DNA of 37,426 nucleotides from Candidatus Anaerobiospirillum merdipullorum. Its GTDB lineage: Bacteria; Pseudomonadota; Gammaproteobacteria; Enterobacterales; Succinivibrionaceae. The notes under the pieces are model-generated. The model was not told the origin of the DNA. It did not search any database and saw nothing but the letters and a program-made list of their open reading frames with translations. Within the stretch, counting starts at the first letter, position 1. Each line of letters begins with the position of its first letter. The DNA is taken from the NCBI GenBank assembly GCA_018883895.1, contig JAHLFG010000036.1, positions 1 to 37,426 of the forward strand, read 5' to 3'. Both the position numbers and the translations under genes were made by a program. This document shows, one piece after another, positions 16,040 through 24,632 of this stretch.

Positions 16040-17026
16040 TTTGCTTCTTGCCACAGATCGCATTTAAGCGCCTTGGTAAATAGTCTTATCGAGCAAAATT
16101 TAGTCACGCGTCAAGAAACACCCCAGCATGAGGCTACCGGCAAAATCGGGCGGCCACGTGAGTTGCTCTATGTAAACCCTAATAAGTACTACACCTTAGT
16201 GTTATCCACGGGCAATGACTGCCGCTTTTTAAGTTTTCTGCACTATGGTGATATCAAGCCCTGTTTTATGCTCAAACTTCCCAATTACCCACATACCTGG
16301 GATTTGGTGCAAGCGGTAAACCACGCCATTGCTGACTTTTGCTCTGCCCGCCAAGTAAAGCGCAGTGCTTTTTTATCTCAAGTGGTGGTTTTGCGCGCCT
16401 CCTTACAACAAGGCTATGACGGGATGGTGTTTCGCGACAATACCTTGCAGGAAGTCGATTTTAAATTAGGCCAAATGCTGACTGAAGCGACCGCCATTCC
16501 CACCTATGTCTGCAATTTGGCCTATGGACATCTGTTGGGCTTGCTGGCCAAACTGCCACAGTGTGACAATGCCCTGGTCTTTATGGCAGGGGATGGAGGT
16601 GTGGGGCTGGGCTTTATCATCAATAAGCAAATCATGACAGGTCCCCATAATTGCTACCCCGAATGCTCACATTTGCCTTTTCCCGGCGGCTTTGAGCAAG
16701 CCCTCGGCAATTACGGGCCGCACAGTGCTAATGCTTTGGAATATGGCATTAAAATCTTGGCGCCCATCTTTAAATTTAGCGCCATCATTGTCTCGGGCAT
16801 TGCCTTAGCAGATCATGAGGAAGTGATTTACACGGTACAACAGCGCCTTAAAATCGACCCCAATCCTTTAATGCACCACTTTAAATTAAGCTTTGTGCCC
16901 TTAACTAATCCCGAGCGCTTTATCCACTTTGCCTATTTAAGCTTTGATTTGGCCATTGAGCGCTTAAATCCGTGCATTATCAAACGCAATTTACAAAGTG
17001 TGCTTCAAGCACGCTACGGCAAATAA
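16040..17026 (+). pseudogene. ROK-family regulator missing most of its helix-turn-helix domain
   Basis: The frame encodes a ROK-family (NagC/XylR type) regulator lacking its start. The first recognisable residues, SHLSALVNSLIEQNLV (about 16055-16102), match the recognition-helix end and wing of the DNA-binding domain; the preceding 40-50 residues of a normal ROK regulator are absent, replaced by the GH120 terminator region. Only a TTG at 16073 is available as a start. The ROK effector domain (about 100-300) is intact, with a GDGGVGLGFIINKQIMTGP block; the usual zinc-binding CxCGxxGC motif is not visible. It probably regulated the neighbouring xylosidases. DNA binding is unlikely now. Confidence 0.65.
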
Positions 17027-17079
17027 TTAAGGTAAATCTCCCCCTCCTACAAGACTAGAAGCAAGCCAACTGCCAGTCT

Positions 17080-17106
17080 ACGGTTGCCTGCAATGCTGGC
17101 AACCGT
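17080..17106. terminator. Hairpin between convergent ROK and amidase genes
   Basis: ACGGTTGCC (17080-17088) and GGCAACCGT (17098-17106) are perfect 9-bp arms with a 9-nt loop. There is no T-run on either strand, so it may be a shared bidirectional stop aided by Rho or a processing hairpin. Confidence 0.45.
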
Positions 17107-17133
17107 AAATTATGCGGCAGTGCTAAATTAAAG

Positions 17134-18675
17134 TTACTGCATAAAAGCCTGCGCTAAACCCAGCAAGGCCGGATCTTGCCCAAAGCGCCCCATAAAAGAC
17201 ATACCAATAGGCAAATTTTGACTATCGCGACCACTAGGAAGAGAAATTTCCGGCACCCCTAAGGCTGAAGCCATATAGGATGGAGTATAGGGATCGGGCG
17301 CGCTACATTTATAGGTGGGATCGGATTTGGTGGAGATGACTGACGGCGGGCAACGCATCGTGGCAAAGAACAGCGCATCTAAATTTTTCCCGTCCATAAG
17401 ATCCTGATACATCCGTCTTAAGCCTGGGATCACATTGCTTAAGATGTCGATGTACTGCGCGCCGTCAGTTAAGGTCGTAGTGGCGGCAGCCTGCAGTGCT
17501 TGATAACGACCGGGGTTGATTAAATATGTTCCTGCATGTGTTCTTTGGCGCAACAATTGCATAAACTCACTGTAATTGTGCGGGCTGCTAGGCGGAAGCG
17601 TACTTAAATAAGCATTCATCTGGGGGGTAAATTCCGCATCGCCCACCGGACCTAAGACCACCGACCACAAATCATTAAAGATCTCAGGTAATTTAAGCTC
17701 TACTAATACAGCTCCTTTATCCTTAAGCCGTTGCATAGCTTGCTGTTTTAAGGCATCAATTTCGGCATTAGCATGGTCAAAATTAGTTACTACCCCAATG
17801 CGTTTACCCTGCAAGCTAGCATGCTTTATCGCCTGCTCAAAGACCCCCGCTTGCCGTGGCAGATTGAGCGTGGCGGCATCAGCAGGATCTGCCTGATTGA
17901 GCACATCTAACACTACCGCTTGATCAGGTACGTCCTTGGTAATCACCCCTACCGTATCTGCCGTTAAGGACAACGGGATCACGCCGCTACGGCTGATAAG
18001 CCCTAAACTTGGGCGCAAGCCTACCGTCCCGGTGGTGCTTGCCGGCGCGCGAATGGAGGCAGAGGTATCAGTGCCTAAGGCAAAGGGAGCAAAACGCAGG
18101 GCGGTCGCTACTGCCGAACCACTACTCGAGCCTGACGCATCACGCAACTGATTGTAAGGATTTACCGTCTGCCCGCCGACAGAAGAATAACCTAAGCGCC
18201 CATAAGAGGCCGCCAACTCAGACAAATTAGTTTTACCAAGTAAAATCGCTCCTTGATCCAAAAGTAACTGCAAAGCAAAAGCATTTTTATCCGGAATATT
18301 GTCACTTAAGGCCAGACAGCCTCCGGTAGTGGCCAGGCCTTTACTATTGATATTGTCCTTAACTAAAAAAGGGATCCCTGCTAGGGGTGGATTATGCCCA
18401 TCATTGTGCATATCAAATGCTTTTGCTTGAGCTAAAGCCTGGTCATTAAGACTTATCACCGCATGGACAGCCAATCCTTGCTTATCATGCTTAGCAATGC
18501 GTTGCAGACAAGCTTCCACTAGTTGTTGTGCCGTAAATTCTTTGGTATCGAGGGCATAGCGCAACTCAGTCAAACTAAGATCCATGACCTTATCAGGAAG
18601 CTTGGCCTGTACTGGACTTAAACTTAAACTCATGGCGCAGAGCAAGGCTGCAACATACTTCATTTTAGGCATCAT
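17134..18675 (-). CDS. Exported amidase-signature family hydrolase
   Basis: 513-residue amidase of the amidase-signature family, exported by a signal peptide (residues 1-24, ending PVQA). The Ser-cisSer-Lys triad can be placed: Lys106 in FLVKDN, the Ser-Gly-rich signature SGSSSGSAVA (181-190) with the cis-Ser, and the nucleophile Ser207 in GTDTSASIRAPA. In most family members this stretch is GTDTGGSIR; here the GG is SA. Length fits the family (about 500). GGGAGGG lies directly ahead of the paired ATG codons at 18675 and 18672. The family hydrolyses amides or esters; the substrate is unknown. It may act in the periplasm on amides or peptides. Confidence 0.88.
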   Translation of the reverse strand: MMPKMKYVAALLCAMSLSLSPVQAKLPDKVMDLSLTELRYALDTKEFTAQQLVEACLQRIAKHDKQGLAVHAVISLNDQALAQAKAFDMHNDGHNPPLAGIPFLVKDNINSKGLATTGGCLALSDNIPDKNAFALQLLLDQGAILLGKTNLSELAASYGRLGYSSVGGQTVNPYNQLRDASGSSSGSAVATALRFAPFALGTDTSASIRAPASTTGTVGLRPSLGLISRSGVIPLSLTADTVGVITKDVPDQAVVLDVLNQADPADAATLNLPRQAGVFEQAIKHASLQGKRIGVVTNFDHANAEIDALKQQAMQRLKDKGAVLVELKLPEIFNDLWSVVLGPVGDAEFTPQMNAYLSTLPPSSPHNYSEFMQLLRQRTHAGTYLINPGRYQALQAAATTTLTDGAQYIDILSNVIPGLRRMYQDLMDGKNLDALFFATMRCPPSVISTKSDPTYKCSAPDPYTPSYMASALGVPEISLPSGRDSQNLPIGMSFMGRFGQDPALLGLAQAFMQ

Positions 18676-18843
18676 TTATCCCTCCCTTATCCGCCATCCG
18701 TTCCCACTTATGGCTAATGCCAAGCTGTTAAATACAGCGGATTTGCCTCGATTGTAAGCGCTAACATCCACAAGAATAAGGTCTGCGCTAGGATTGTGCT
18801 TTAAACGTAGCTTCAGCGCTATCTTTTCCCCATCATTACTCAT
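18676..18843 (-). CDS. Possible small protein upstream of the amidase gene
   Basis: A 55-residue open frame starting at ATG 18843 (GGGA upstream) whose TAA directly abuts the amidase ATG. I do not recognise it; no signal peptide, repeat or motif is visible. The TAA-ATG junction would fit translational coupling, but the frame may be fortuitous or the remnant of a longer gene. Confidence 0.25.
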   Translation of the reverse strand: MSNDGEKIALKLRLKHNPSADLILVDVSAYNRGKSAVFNSLALAISGNGWRIREG

Positions 18844-18955
18844 TTTTCCCTGCAATGAAGCGCCATAATGCAATTAATTAAATCTCATTTAGTTAAAATC
18901 TTCGGATAAATTTAATGGTTAGTAAGGATCTTGCCCCAGGGGTATATCCAAAAAT

Positions 18956-19825
18956 TTAAATTAAGACCCAATGCTCCGGGGAAACTTGCTGCCAGGTAGC
19001 ATCCCCATCCAAGCGGGGCAGATCATCGTCCGGAGCCAACACCAAGGCCCGCGCCCGTTTAGGATCAAGCGGCAATTGCGCCTTGAGAAGATAGTAAGTA
19101 TAGGGATGCTTGGGGCTAGTGTAGAGCTCCTGCGCTCTAGCAAGCTCGACCAAGCGGCCGGCGTACATCACGGCAATGCGATCGCCAATACAGGAGGCCA
19201 ATTGCAGATCATGGGTCACCAAGATAAGACTTAACCCCTCTTGTTTTAACTGCATTAAGGTATTGATAAGCTGTGCCTGCAAGAGCACATCCAAGGCCGC
19301 GGTAAACTCATCGCCAAGCAAAATGTGCGGCTTTATCGCCAAGGCACGAGCCAAGGCCGCCCGTTGCCGTTGTCCCCCTGAAAGCACGGCCACCGGCAAG
19401 GGCAGTAAGGCCTCATCTAAAGCCGTGAGCTTACATAAATGCCGCACTTGTGCCTGCAAAGCGGCGCTAGTGGCACATAAATGCCGCGCCCATAGGGGCT
19501 CGGCTAGCACCTCAAAGAGGCTTAACTGATTGTCAAGTGCCTGTTGTCCTTGGAAAATTAAACTAATGCCGCTTACTGATGTTTGGTGGCTGCTACACAC
19601 AGCCTTGCCGTGCACTAAAATTTGCCCGCCGCAAGGGCGCAACAGCCCGGCCAAGGTGCGACAGAGGGTGGTCTTACCACTGCCACTTTCCCCTACCACG
19701 ACCAAGCACTCCCCGCGCTGCAGACTAAAGCTTATATCCTGCAACACCATGTCCGCCTGCTGCCCTTTACGACTAAAGGCGACGCTTAAATGCTCAACTT
19801 GCAATACGGGATCAGGCTTAATCAA
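18956..19825 (-). CDS. ABC importer ATP-binding subunit (NikE/DppF/OppF-like)
   Basis: 289-residue ATPase of a peptide/nickel-type importer. Walker A is GESGSGKTT (about residues 46-54), the signature LSGGQRQRAALARALA lies near 148-163, Walker B is ILLGDEF, and the H-loop is LVTHDLQLA. Last gene of a five-gene minus-strand unit: permease, permease, binding protein, ATPase D, ATPase E. Its start overlaps the preceding ATPase gene by 8 bp. It pairs with the other ATPase to drive import across the inner membrane. The family cannot by itself separate peptide from nickel substrates. Confidence 0.88.
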   Translation of the reverse strand: MIKPDPVLQVEHLSVAFSRKGQQADMVLQDISFSLQRGECLVVVGESGSGKTTLCRTLAGLLRPCGGQILVHGKAVCSSHQTSVSGISLIFQGQQALDNQLSLFEVLAEPLWARHLCATSAALQAQVRHLCKLTALDEALLPLPVAVLSGGQRQRAALARALAIKPHILLGDEFTAALDVLLQAQLINTLMQLKQEGLSLILVTHDLQLASCIGDRIAVMYAGRLVELARAQELYTSPKHPYTYYLLKAQLPLDPKRARALVLAPDDDLPRLDGDATWQQVSPEHWVLI

Positions 19826-20882
19826 GGTTTTCTCCCATCATCTCCGGACAAAGCGGATAGTTTATGCCACATACTTTAGGATGCAGTTGCCAGGTGGCGG
19901 CGGCGTGGGTGGCACTTAAGGCAAAAAAGGGCGGCGTACGCACATAATCTACACCCAGGGCCTGCGCATCACGCCGGGCAAAGAGATCGCCAGGTGGCGG
20001 ATTTAACAGACGCGGAGCCTGCCCCGGTACCGTGGGTAAGGGTTTACCAGGCTCAAAGGAAGCCGGCTGGGCGGCCAAGAGCGCCTTAGTATAGGGATGG
20101 CGCGGGTCAAAACAAATTTCCGTAGCGCTACCAATTTCCACCAAGCGCCCGGCATACATCACGCCGATGCGATCGGCCACCGCGGCGGCAGCGGCTAAAT
20201 CATGGGTGACAAATAATACACTTAAGTCCTGCGCTTGCTTTAACTGTAATAAAAGGCGCAACAGGGTGCGCCGTGCCGTGAGGTCTAAAGCGGAGGTAAT
20301 TTCATCGGCCAAGAGCACCTGCACCTGACCTGCCAAAGCAAGTGCCAAGGCACAGCGCTGCCTTTGGCCACCTGACAATTGTGCCGGCACGCGCTTAGCT
20401 AAAGCTGTAGCTTGCGGCAAATGCAAGGTGGTAAGCAGCTCTAACATACGTTTTTGCGCCTGTAGCTCGGACAGGCCCTGCAAGCGCTTTAATTGCCGCA
20501 CAATTTGCTGTCCCACCGTTATGGTTGGATGTAGTGCTTGCTCACTATCCTGAAACATCGCCGCAATGAGCTGTCCGCGCAACTTGCGCAATTTGCCTTC
20601 AGGCAAATGAGTCAAATCAAGTGCCGGTGATAACTTGCCATCAAAAGTGGCCGGATAAAAGTAAATCGCCCCGGCTTTTAACTTAGCGCGTGAGGCATTT
20701 AGTCCTAGTACTGATTTTAGCAAGACCGATTTGCCACAACCGCTTTCCCCCACCAAGGCCAAAATTTCACCTGCGTGCAAAGTAAGATTAATGCCGCGTA
20801 AGGCGGCAATAGTGTAATGCTCATGGACAAAGTCTAAGCATAAATTGCAAAAGCGCAGGCGCGGCGTTGCCATCCTACTCAT
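19818..20882 (-). CDS. ABC importer ATP-binding subunit (NikD/DppD/OppD-like)
   Basis: 354-residue partner ATPase. Walker A GESGCGKS (about residues 42-49), signature LSGGQRQRCALALALAG, Walker B VLLADEITSALD and H-loop FVTHDLAAA are complete. The C-terminal extension has the oligopeptide/HPY-type region HPYTKALLAAQP, but the four cysteines that most family members carry after it are replaced: the GCPF.PRC block reads GDLFARRDAQALGVDY and the terminal HxVAC reads HAAATW. The only cysteines are further on (VCGINYPLCPEM). Family members use those cysteines to hold an iron-sulfur cluster, so this subunit probably lacks it. It starts 3 bp after the binding-protein stop. Confidence 0.88.
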   Translation of the reverse strand: MSRMATPRLRFCNLCLDFVHEHYTIAALRGINLTLHAGEILALVGESGCGKSVLLKSVLGLNASRAKLKAGAIYFYPATFDGKLSPALDLTHLPEGKLRKLRGQLIAAMFQDSEQALHPTITVGQQIVRQLKRLQGLSELQAQKRMLELLTTLHLPQATALAKRVPAQLSGGQRQRCALALALAGQVQVLLADEITSALDLTARRTLLRLLLQLKQAQDLSVLFVTHDLAAAAAVADRIGVMYAGRLVEIGSATEICFDPRHPYTKALLAAQPASFEPGKPLPTVPGQAPRLLNPPPGDLFARRDAQALGVDYVRTPPFFALSATHAAATWQLHPKVCGINYPLCPEMMGENLD

Positions 20883-20885
20883 CCC

Positions 20886-22499
20886 CTATTTGCTTACCTG
20901 ACTGTCTTGCCAAGACCAGTTTTCAATATTCCAAAACACCCCCGCGGCATGGTGGCCCAACACCCGTTGCGTATCAATACCATGCAAACCCTTTAGCGCC
21001 ACATAGTTGCCCTCTAAGAACACAAGCGGCAGGCAACTTGGCTGCCTGGCAAACACCACTTCAAATTCCTGATAAAAAGGCGTGCGTGCCGTTATTTCAC
21101 GTACTCTGCGGCCTGACGTTAAGAGTTCATCGACGCGGGTATTGCTATAGCTCATGGTATTGTCACTCATACCGCTTACTAAAGAAGAGTAGAGCTCATC
21201 AGGATCAAAGGGGGCCGCCATACCCCATAAATAGGCCTCGTAGCCAGTCTGCCAATCAAATTGCGGCACCAAGACCACTTCCATCGCCACCCCAGCCTGT
21301 TGCAACATGCGCGCACAAATTTGCGCTAAATCCACGCGCTCTTGCTCATAGGAGCGTACCTGCACGCGAAAAGCAAAAGGCTTGCCGTCACGCTCATAAA
21401 TGCCGGCGGCATTTTTCTGCCAGCCCCGTAGCTCCATCTCTTGGGCAAATTTGTTTACATCAAAAGGATAGATATCAGCTTGCCGATTGCCCCCCATCGG
21501 ACTTAACTGTAAGGGCGAAAAGGCTTGTACTCCGCGCCCGGCTAACACCGCTTGCACCAAGGCATCTTTATTGATGGCCAAATTAAGCAGTCCAATTTCC
21601 GCGGCATGAGCTTTGACAAAGGGAGTCTTAAAATCAAAGGCGATGGCCCGCATATCCGCCGAGACAAAGTCAAAATTATTAAAGCCGGCATTTTGTCTAA
21701 ATTGATCGGCCAAATGGGCATTTAACCACGCCAGATCGGCCTCACCTGACTGCAACATCAGGCTTTTAGTGTTCTCATCACCCACCGTGCAATAGGTAAG
21801 ATGGGTAAGGTGCGGTTTTTGCCCGTAAAAATCGTCAAAAGCGACCAATTCAATCCGCCCGGCGGCATGATCCCACGTATCCACGCGATAACGTCCACTG
21901 CCGACAGGGGCTTGATTAAAGGAGGTAGTCGCCAAATTTTGCCCATCTAACAAATGTTTGGGCAATAAGCCTAAATTAAAATACCCTAAGATGGCGCTAT
22001 TTTGCTTACTTAAAGTAAATTTGACGGTATGCGCATCGAGAGCCTCGACCTTGGCTATTTCCAAATAATTGGACTGTAGCGGGCAGATGCGCCCGGCATC
22101 AGACAACAATAATTGATAGGTAAAGACTACGTCATCAGCAGTCAGTGGCTTATCATCATGCCATTGAGCCTGCGGCCTTAACTTAAAGGTATAAGTCTGC
22201 GCGCTTTCATCATAGTTATAACTCTCCGCCACATCGGTAACCGGCTGGCCACTGCCGTCATAACGCATCAGCCCAGAGAAAATGAGGCTTGGCAATTCAT
22301 CCATTGCATTGATTAAAGGATTGATGGTACTTACCTGCTCACCTACAAAGACTAAATTGTGTCGCGCTGCGGGAGCGCTTACGGTGTTAGGAGCTGAACT
22401 TGATGATGCTGTAGTAGTCTTTTCTTGGGGTGAACAGGCCATCAAGGTCAAAGCACTGCACAGCAAGCTAAGACCGTAAAGAAAAGCGCGAAATTTCAT
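20886..22499 (-). CDS. Peptide/nickel-type ABC substrate-binding lipoprotein
   Basis: 537-residue extracytoplasmic solute-binding protein of family 5 (DppA/OppA/NikA). The signal ends in a lipobox LMAC (Cys22), so it is probably a lipoprotein anchored to a membrane. A Ser/Thr/Ala-rich linker (about 25-45) follows, then the binding domain with the family blocks YTFKLRPQAQWHDDKPLTADDVVF and PVGSGRYRV (the first split over residues 105-130). The protein ends without extra domains. As the receptor of the cluster it sets substrate specificity; family 5 includes nickel-chelate and peptide binders. A urease operon 4 kb away makes nickel supply attractive, but nothing in the sequence alone decides it. 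Confidence 0.88.
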   Translation of the reverse strand: MKFRAFLYGLSLLCSALTLMACSPQEKTTTASSSSAPNTVSAPAARHNLVFVGEQVSTINPLINAMDELPSLIFSGLMRYDGSGQPVTDVAESYNYDESAQTYTFKLRPQAQWHDDKPLTADDVVFTYQLLLSDAGRICPLQSNYLEIAKVEALDAHTVKFTLSKQNSAILGYFNLGLLPKHLLDGQNLATTSFNQAPVGSGRYRVDTWDHAAGRIELVAFDDFYGQKPHLTHLTYCTVGDENTKSLMLQSGEADLAWLNAHLADQFRQNAGFNNFDFVSADMRAIAFDFKTPFVKAHAAEIGLLNLAINKDALVQAVLAGRGVQAFSPLQLSPMGGNRQADIYPFDVNKFAQEMELRGWQKNAAGIYERDGKPFAFRVQVRSYEQERVDLAQICARMLQQAGVAMEVVLVPQFDWQTGYEAYLWGMAAPFDPDELYSSLVSGMSDNTMSYSNTRVDELLTSGRRVREITARTPFYQEFEVVFARQPSCLPLVFLEGNYVALKGLHGIDTQRVLGHHAAGVFWNIENWSWQDSQVSK

Positions 22500-22527
22500 G
22501 CTTATTTTTCCTTATGTCAGATGAAAG

Positions 22528-23469
22528 TTACAAATTACTGCAACGGCGTGTGCCGGGTTTTTGCAGACTAAAGCAGATAATGCTCACCGCCGTGAGCACG
22601 GACAGCAGCATCAGTCCAGGAAAGACGATAACCCACCAGCTATTGGTCAAAAGCGCGCGATTGGACAGCGCCAATAAAGCGCCCCAGGATAATTCTTCAG
22701 GTGGCAGGCCCAAACCCAAAAAGGTCAAGGTCGCTTCATAGGTCAGGGCACTGACAAAGGCCGCGGCTAAGATAAAACTTTGCGCGCTGATAAGTCCTGG
22801 CAGAATATGTAAGCGCAGTTTTAAGGTAAAACCCGCCCCCATGGCACAGGCGGCTTGCCAAAAGGTGGCACTGCGCAAGGTGCGCACCTGTGCCCGGACC
22901 AAACGTGCCACCGCCACCCAGGTACAAGCGCCGATAAGCAAGGCCAAGGACCAACTGTGCTCCGGGCGCACCCAAGCAGACAGCACCAACATATATAGAA
23001 TCGACGGCACACTTTGGAGCAACTCCAAGATGCGCTGTAGGGTATTATCGATAAGATCGCTACTTAAAGCCGCCACAATACCAATCAAGCCCCCCAAGAT
23101 GACAGCCGTGAGTGCAGCTAAAGCGCCTATTAACAAAGAACTGCGCCCGCCATACCACAGCAAGGTAAAGATATCGCGTCCCAAATAATCGGTACCGGCC
23201 CAAAATTGGCCATTGGGCGCGTGATTGATGGCCTCTAAGAAAAAATCCTGCGCTACGTGGGTACACCATAAAGGCGCACTGACACAGGCTAAGATGACTA
23301 AAGCTAAATAGGCCAGGCTTAACTTAAGCGGCCAACTTAATTTCCTGTGAAAAGACGGCAGTTTAACGCTAACATCCCCGGCCTTAAGCTGTCGCCTTTG
23401 CTCTGGGGAGAGCTTATCTAAAGGTTTTAACAGCTCCAATTGGGCAGGAGATAAATCTAGTTTTACCAT
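22528..23469 (-). CDS. ABC importer permease (NikC/DppC/OppC-like)
   Basis: 313-residue inner-membrane permease. A cytoplasmic N-terminal tail of about 40 residues precedes the first membrane segment; the protein has six membrane segments and the family-typical motif GTDYLGRDIFTLLWYGGR (about residues 92-109). The C-terminal half holds the coupling segment AACAMGAGFTLKLRLHILP. The ATG at 23469 overlaps the stop of the preceding permease by 7 bp and follows GGAGG. It forms the membrane channel with its partner. Confidence 0.88.
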   Translation of the reverse strand: MVKLDLSPAQLELLKPLDKLSPEQRRQLKAGDVSVKLPSFHRKLSWPLKLSLAYLALVILACVSAPLWCTHVAQDFFLEAINHAPNGQFWAGTDYLGRDIFTLLWYGGRSSLLIGALAALTAVILGGLIGIVAALSSDLIDNTLQRILELLQSVPSILYMLVLSAWVRPEHSWSLALLIGACTWVAVARLVRAQVRTLRSATFWQAACAMGAGFTLKLRLHILPGLISAQSFILAAAFVSALTYEATLTFLGLGLPPEELSWGALLALSNRALLTNSWWVIVFPGLMLLSVLTAVSIICFSLQKPGTRRCSNL

Positions 23470-24440
23470 CGCTCCTCCATCTTTTTCTCCCAGCGCGGAT
23501 CAAAGCTGCTGCTTACAAGCTTGGCCATAAGTCCTGCGCCAATGGCGAGCGTACCGGTAAATAAAACTGTAGCCAAGAGCACAGTATAATCATGATTGCG
23601 CGCGCTTGCCACCAAAAGACGCCCCAAGCCTGGATAGTTAAACACCGCTTCAATGACATAGGTTCCCCCCAAGATATGCGGTAGCGCAATGGCCATCAGA
23701 TGCAGACTATAAGGAATAAGTGCCCGCAAAGCCTGCATTAAAATGCCACAGGAACTTAAACCTGAGGCCTTAGCCTGCAAAATATAATCAGCGCGCAATT
23801 CATTGAGCAAACGCCCCCGCAAGAGGGCGGCGTAATACCACATATGACTTAAGGTGAGTACCGTTACCGGCAAGATAAGATGATAAAGTCGATTGCCGAT
23901 ACTCTGCTGCATGCCAGGATCGTAAGCGCCGGAGCTTGGGAGATAGCCCAAATTGACGCTTAACAGCAAAATTAACAGGACCGCAAGCCAAAAGGCGGGG
24001 GTAAAGAAAAAAAGCGTACCCAAGGAGCACAGTGCTTTATCGATAAATTGCCCCTCAAAGCGGGCGCACAAAAGGGCCAAGAGAAGCACCAGCGTAAAGA
24101 TGGTGAGGCAAGAGATCCCGCCTAAGAGCACGGTATTGTAAATAAGAGGCGGCAAGAGCGTATTTAAAGGTTGCTTATAGGCAAGGGAAAGCCCTAAATC
24201 CAAATGTATTACCTGCCACAGCCAGTGCCCATATTGCTGATACCACGGGGCGTTAAGGCCCAATTGCTCGCGCAGCGCTTCTTGCTCATGGAGCGTCAAA
24301 TTATCGGCGGCAGCGCCATACCAGGCCTGCAACTCATCCCCCGGCACGGCCTTTAAGAGCACAAAGACAAGGCAAGAGAGCACGAGCAAAGACAAGAAGC
24401 TCTGCCCGATGATGATGACAAGCCTCCACAGAGCGCGCAT
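23463..24440 (-). CDS. ABC importer permease (NikB/DppB/OppB-like)
   Basis: 325-residue inner-membrane permease, first gene of the five-gene importer unit. Six membrane segments are visible, with the family block QAKASGLSSCGILMQALR (about residues 202-219) that contacts the ATPase. The frame stays open to 24488, but ATG 24440 is preferred because GAGAGGTGAG precedes it and the family N-terminus (a short cytoplasmic stretch then a membrane helix) aligns there. The upstream 150 bp separates it from the divergent yghZ-type gene and holds a 14-bp palindrome at 24540-24553. Confidence 0.85.
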   Translation of the reverse strand: MRALWRLVIIIGQSFLSLLVLSCLVFVLLKAVPGDELQAWYGAAADNLTLHEQEALREQLGLNAPWYQQYGHWLWQVIHLDLGLSLAYKQPLNTLLPPLIYNTVLLGGISCLTIFTLVLLLALLCARFEGQFIDKALCSLGTLFFFTPAFWLAVLLILLLSVNLGYLPSSGAYDPGMQQSIGNRLYHLILPVTVLTLSHMWYYAALLRGRLLNELRADYILQAKASGLSSCGILMQALRALIPYSLHLMAIALPHILGGTYVIEAVFNYPGLGRLLVASARNHDYTVLLATVLFTGTLAIGAGLMAKLVSSSFDPRWEKKMEERW

Positions 24441-24539
24441 GACTTTAAGCTCACCTCTCTTTATAAAAATGCCGTCTGATATTAGCATGCGCTCCGGCCT
24501 TTACTGGGAGCACTGAGAGAATTGGGCAAAAGATAGCCT

Positions 24540-24553
24540 AAATGTGCACATTT
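24540..24553. promoter_or_regulatory. Perfect 14-bp palindrome between divergent genes
   Basis: AAATGTGCACATTT lies midway between the ABC importer operon (minus) and the yghZ-type gene (plus). It could be an operator for either direction. It does not match the E. coli NikR operator (GTATGA-N16-TCATAC). Confidence 0.4.
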
Positions 24554-24632
24554 GCACCCTCCTTGACTATACATTACCCCAGGCTTTTCTTAAGATAGGG
24601 CCTTAACAAAAAACTATCAAGGAGAGAGCCTT

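Noticed and set aside
24440-24632. NikR operator before the importer operon
   Set aside because: No GTATGA-N16-TCATAC-like pair is present.
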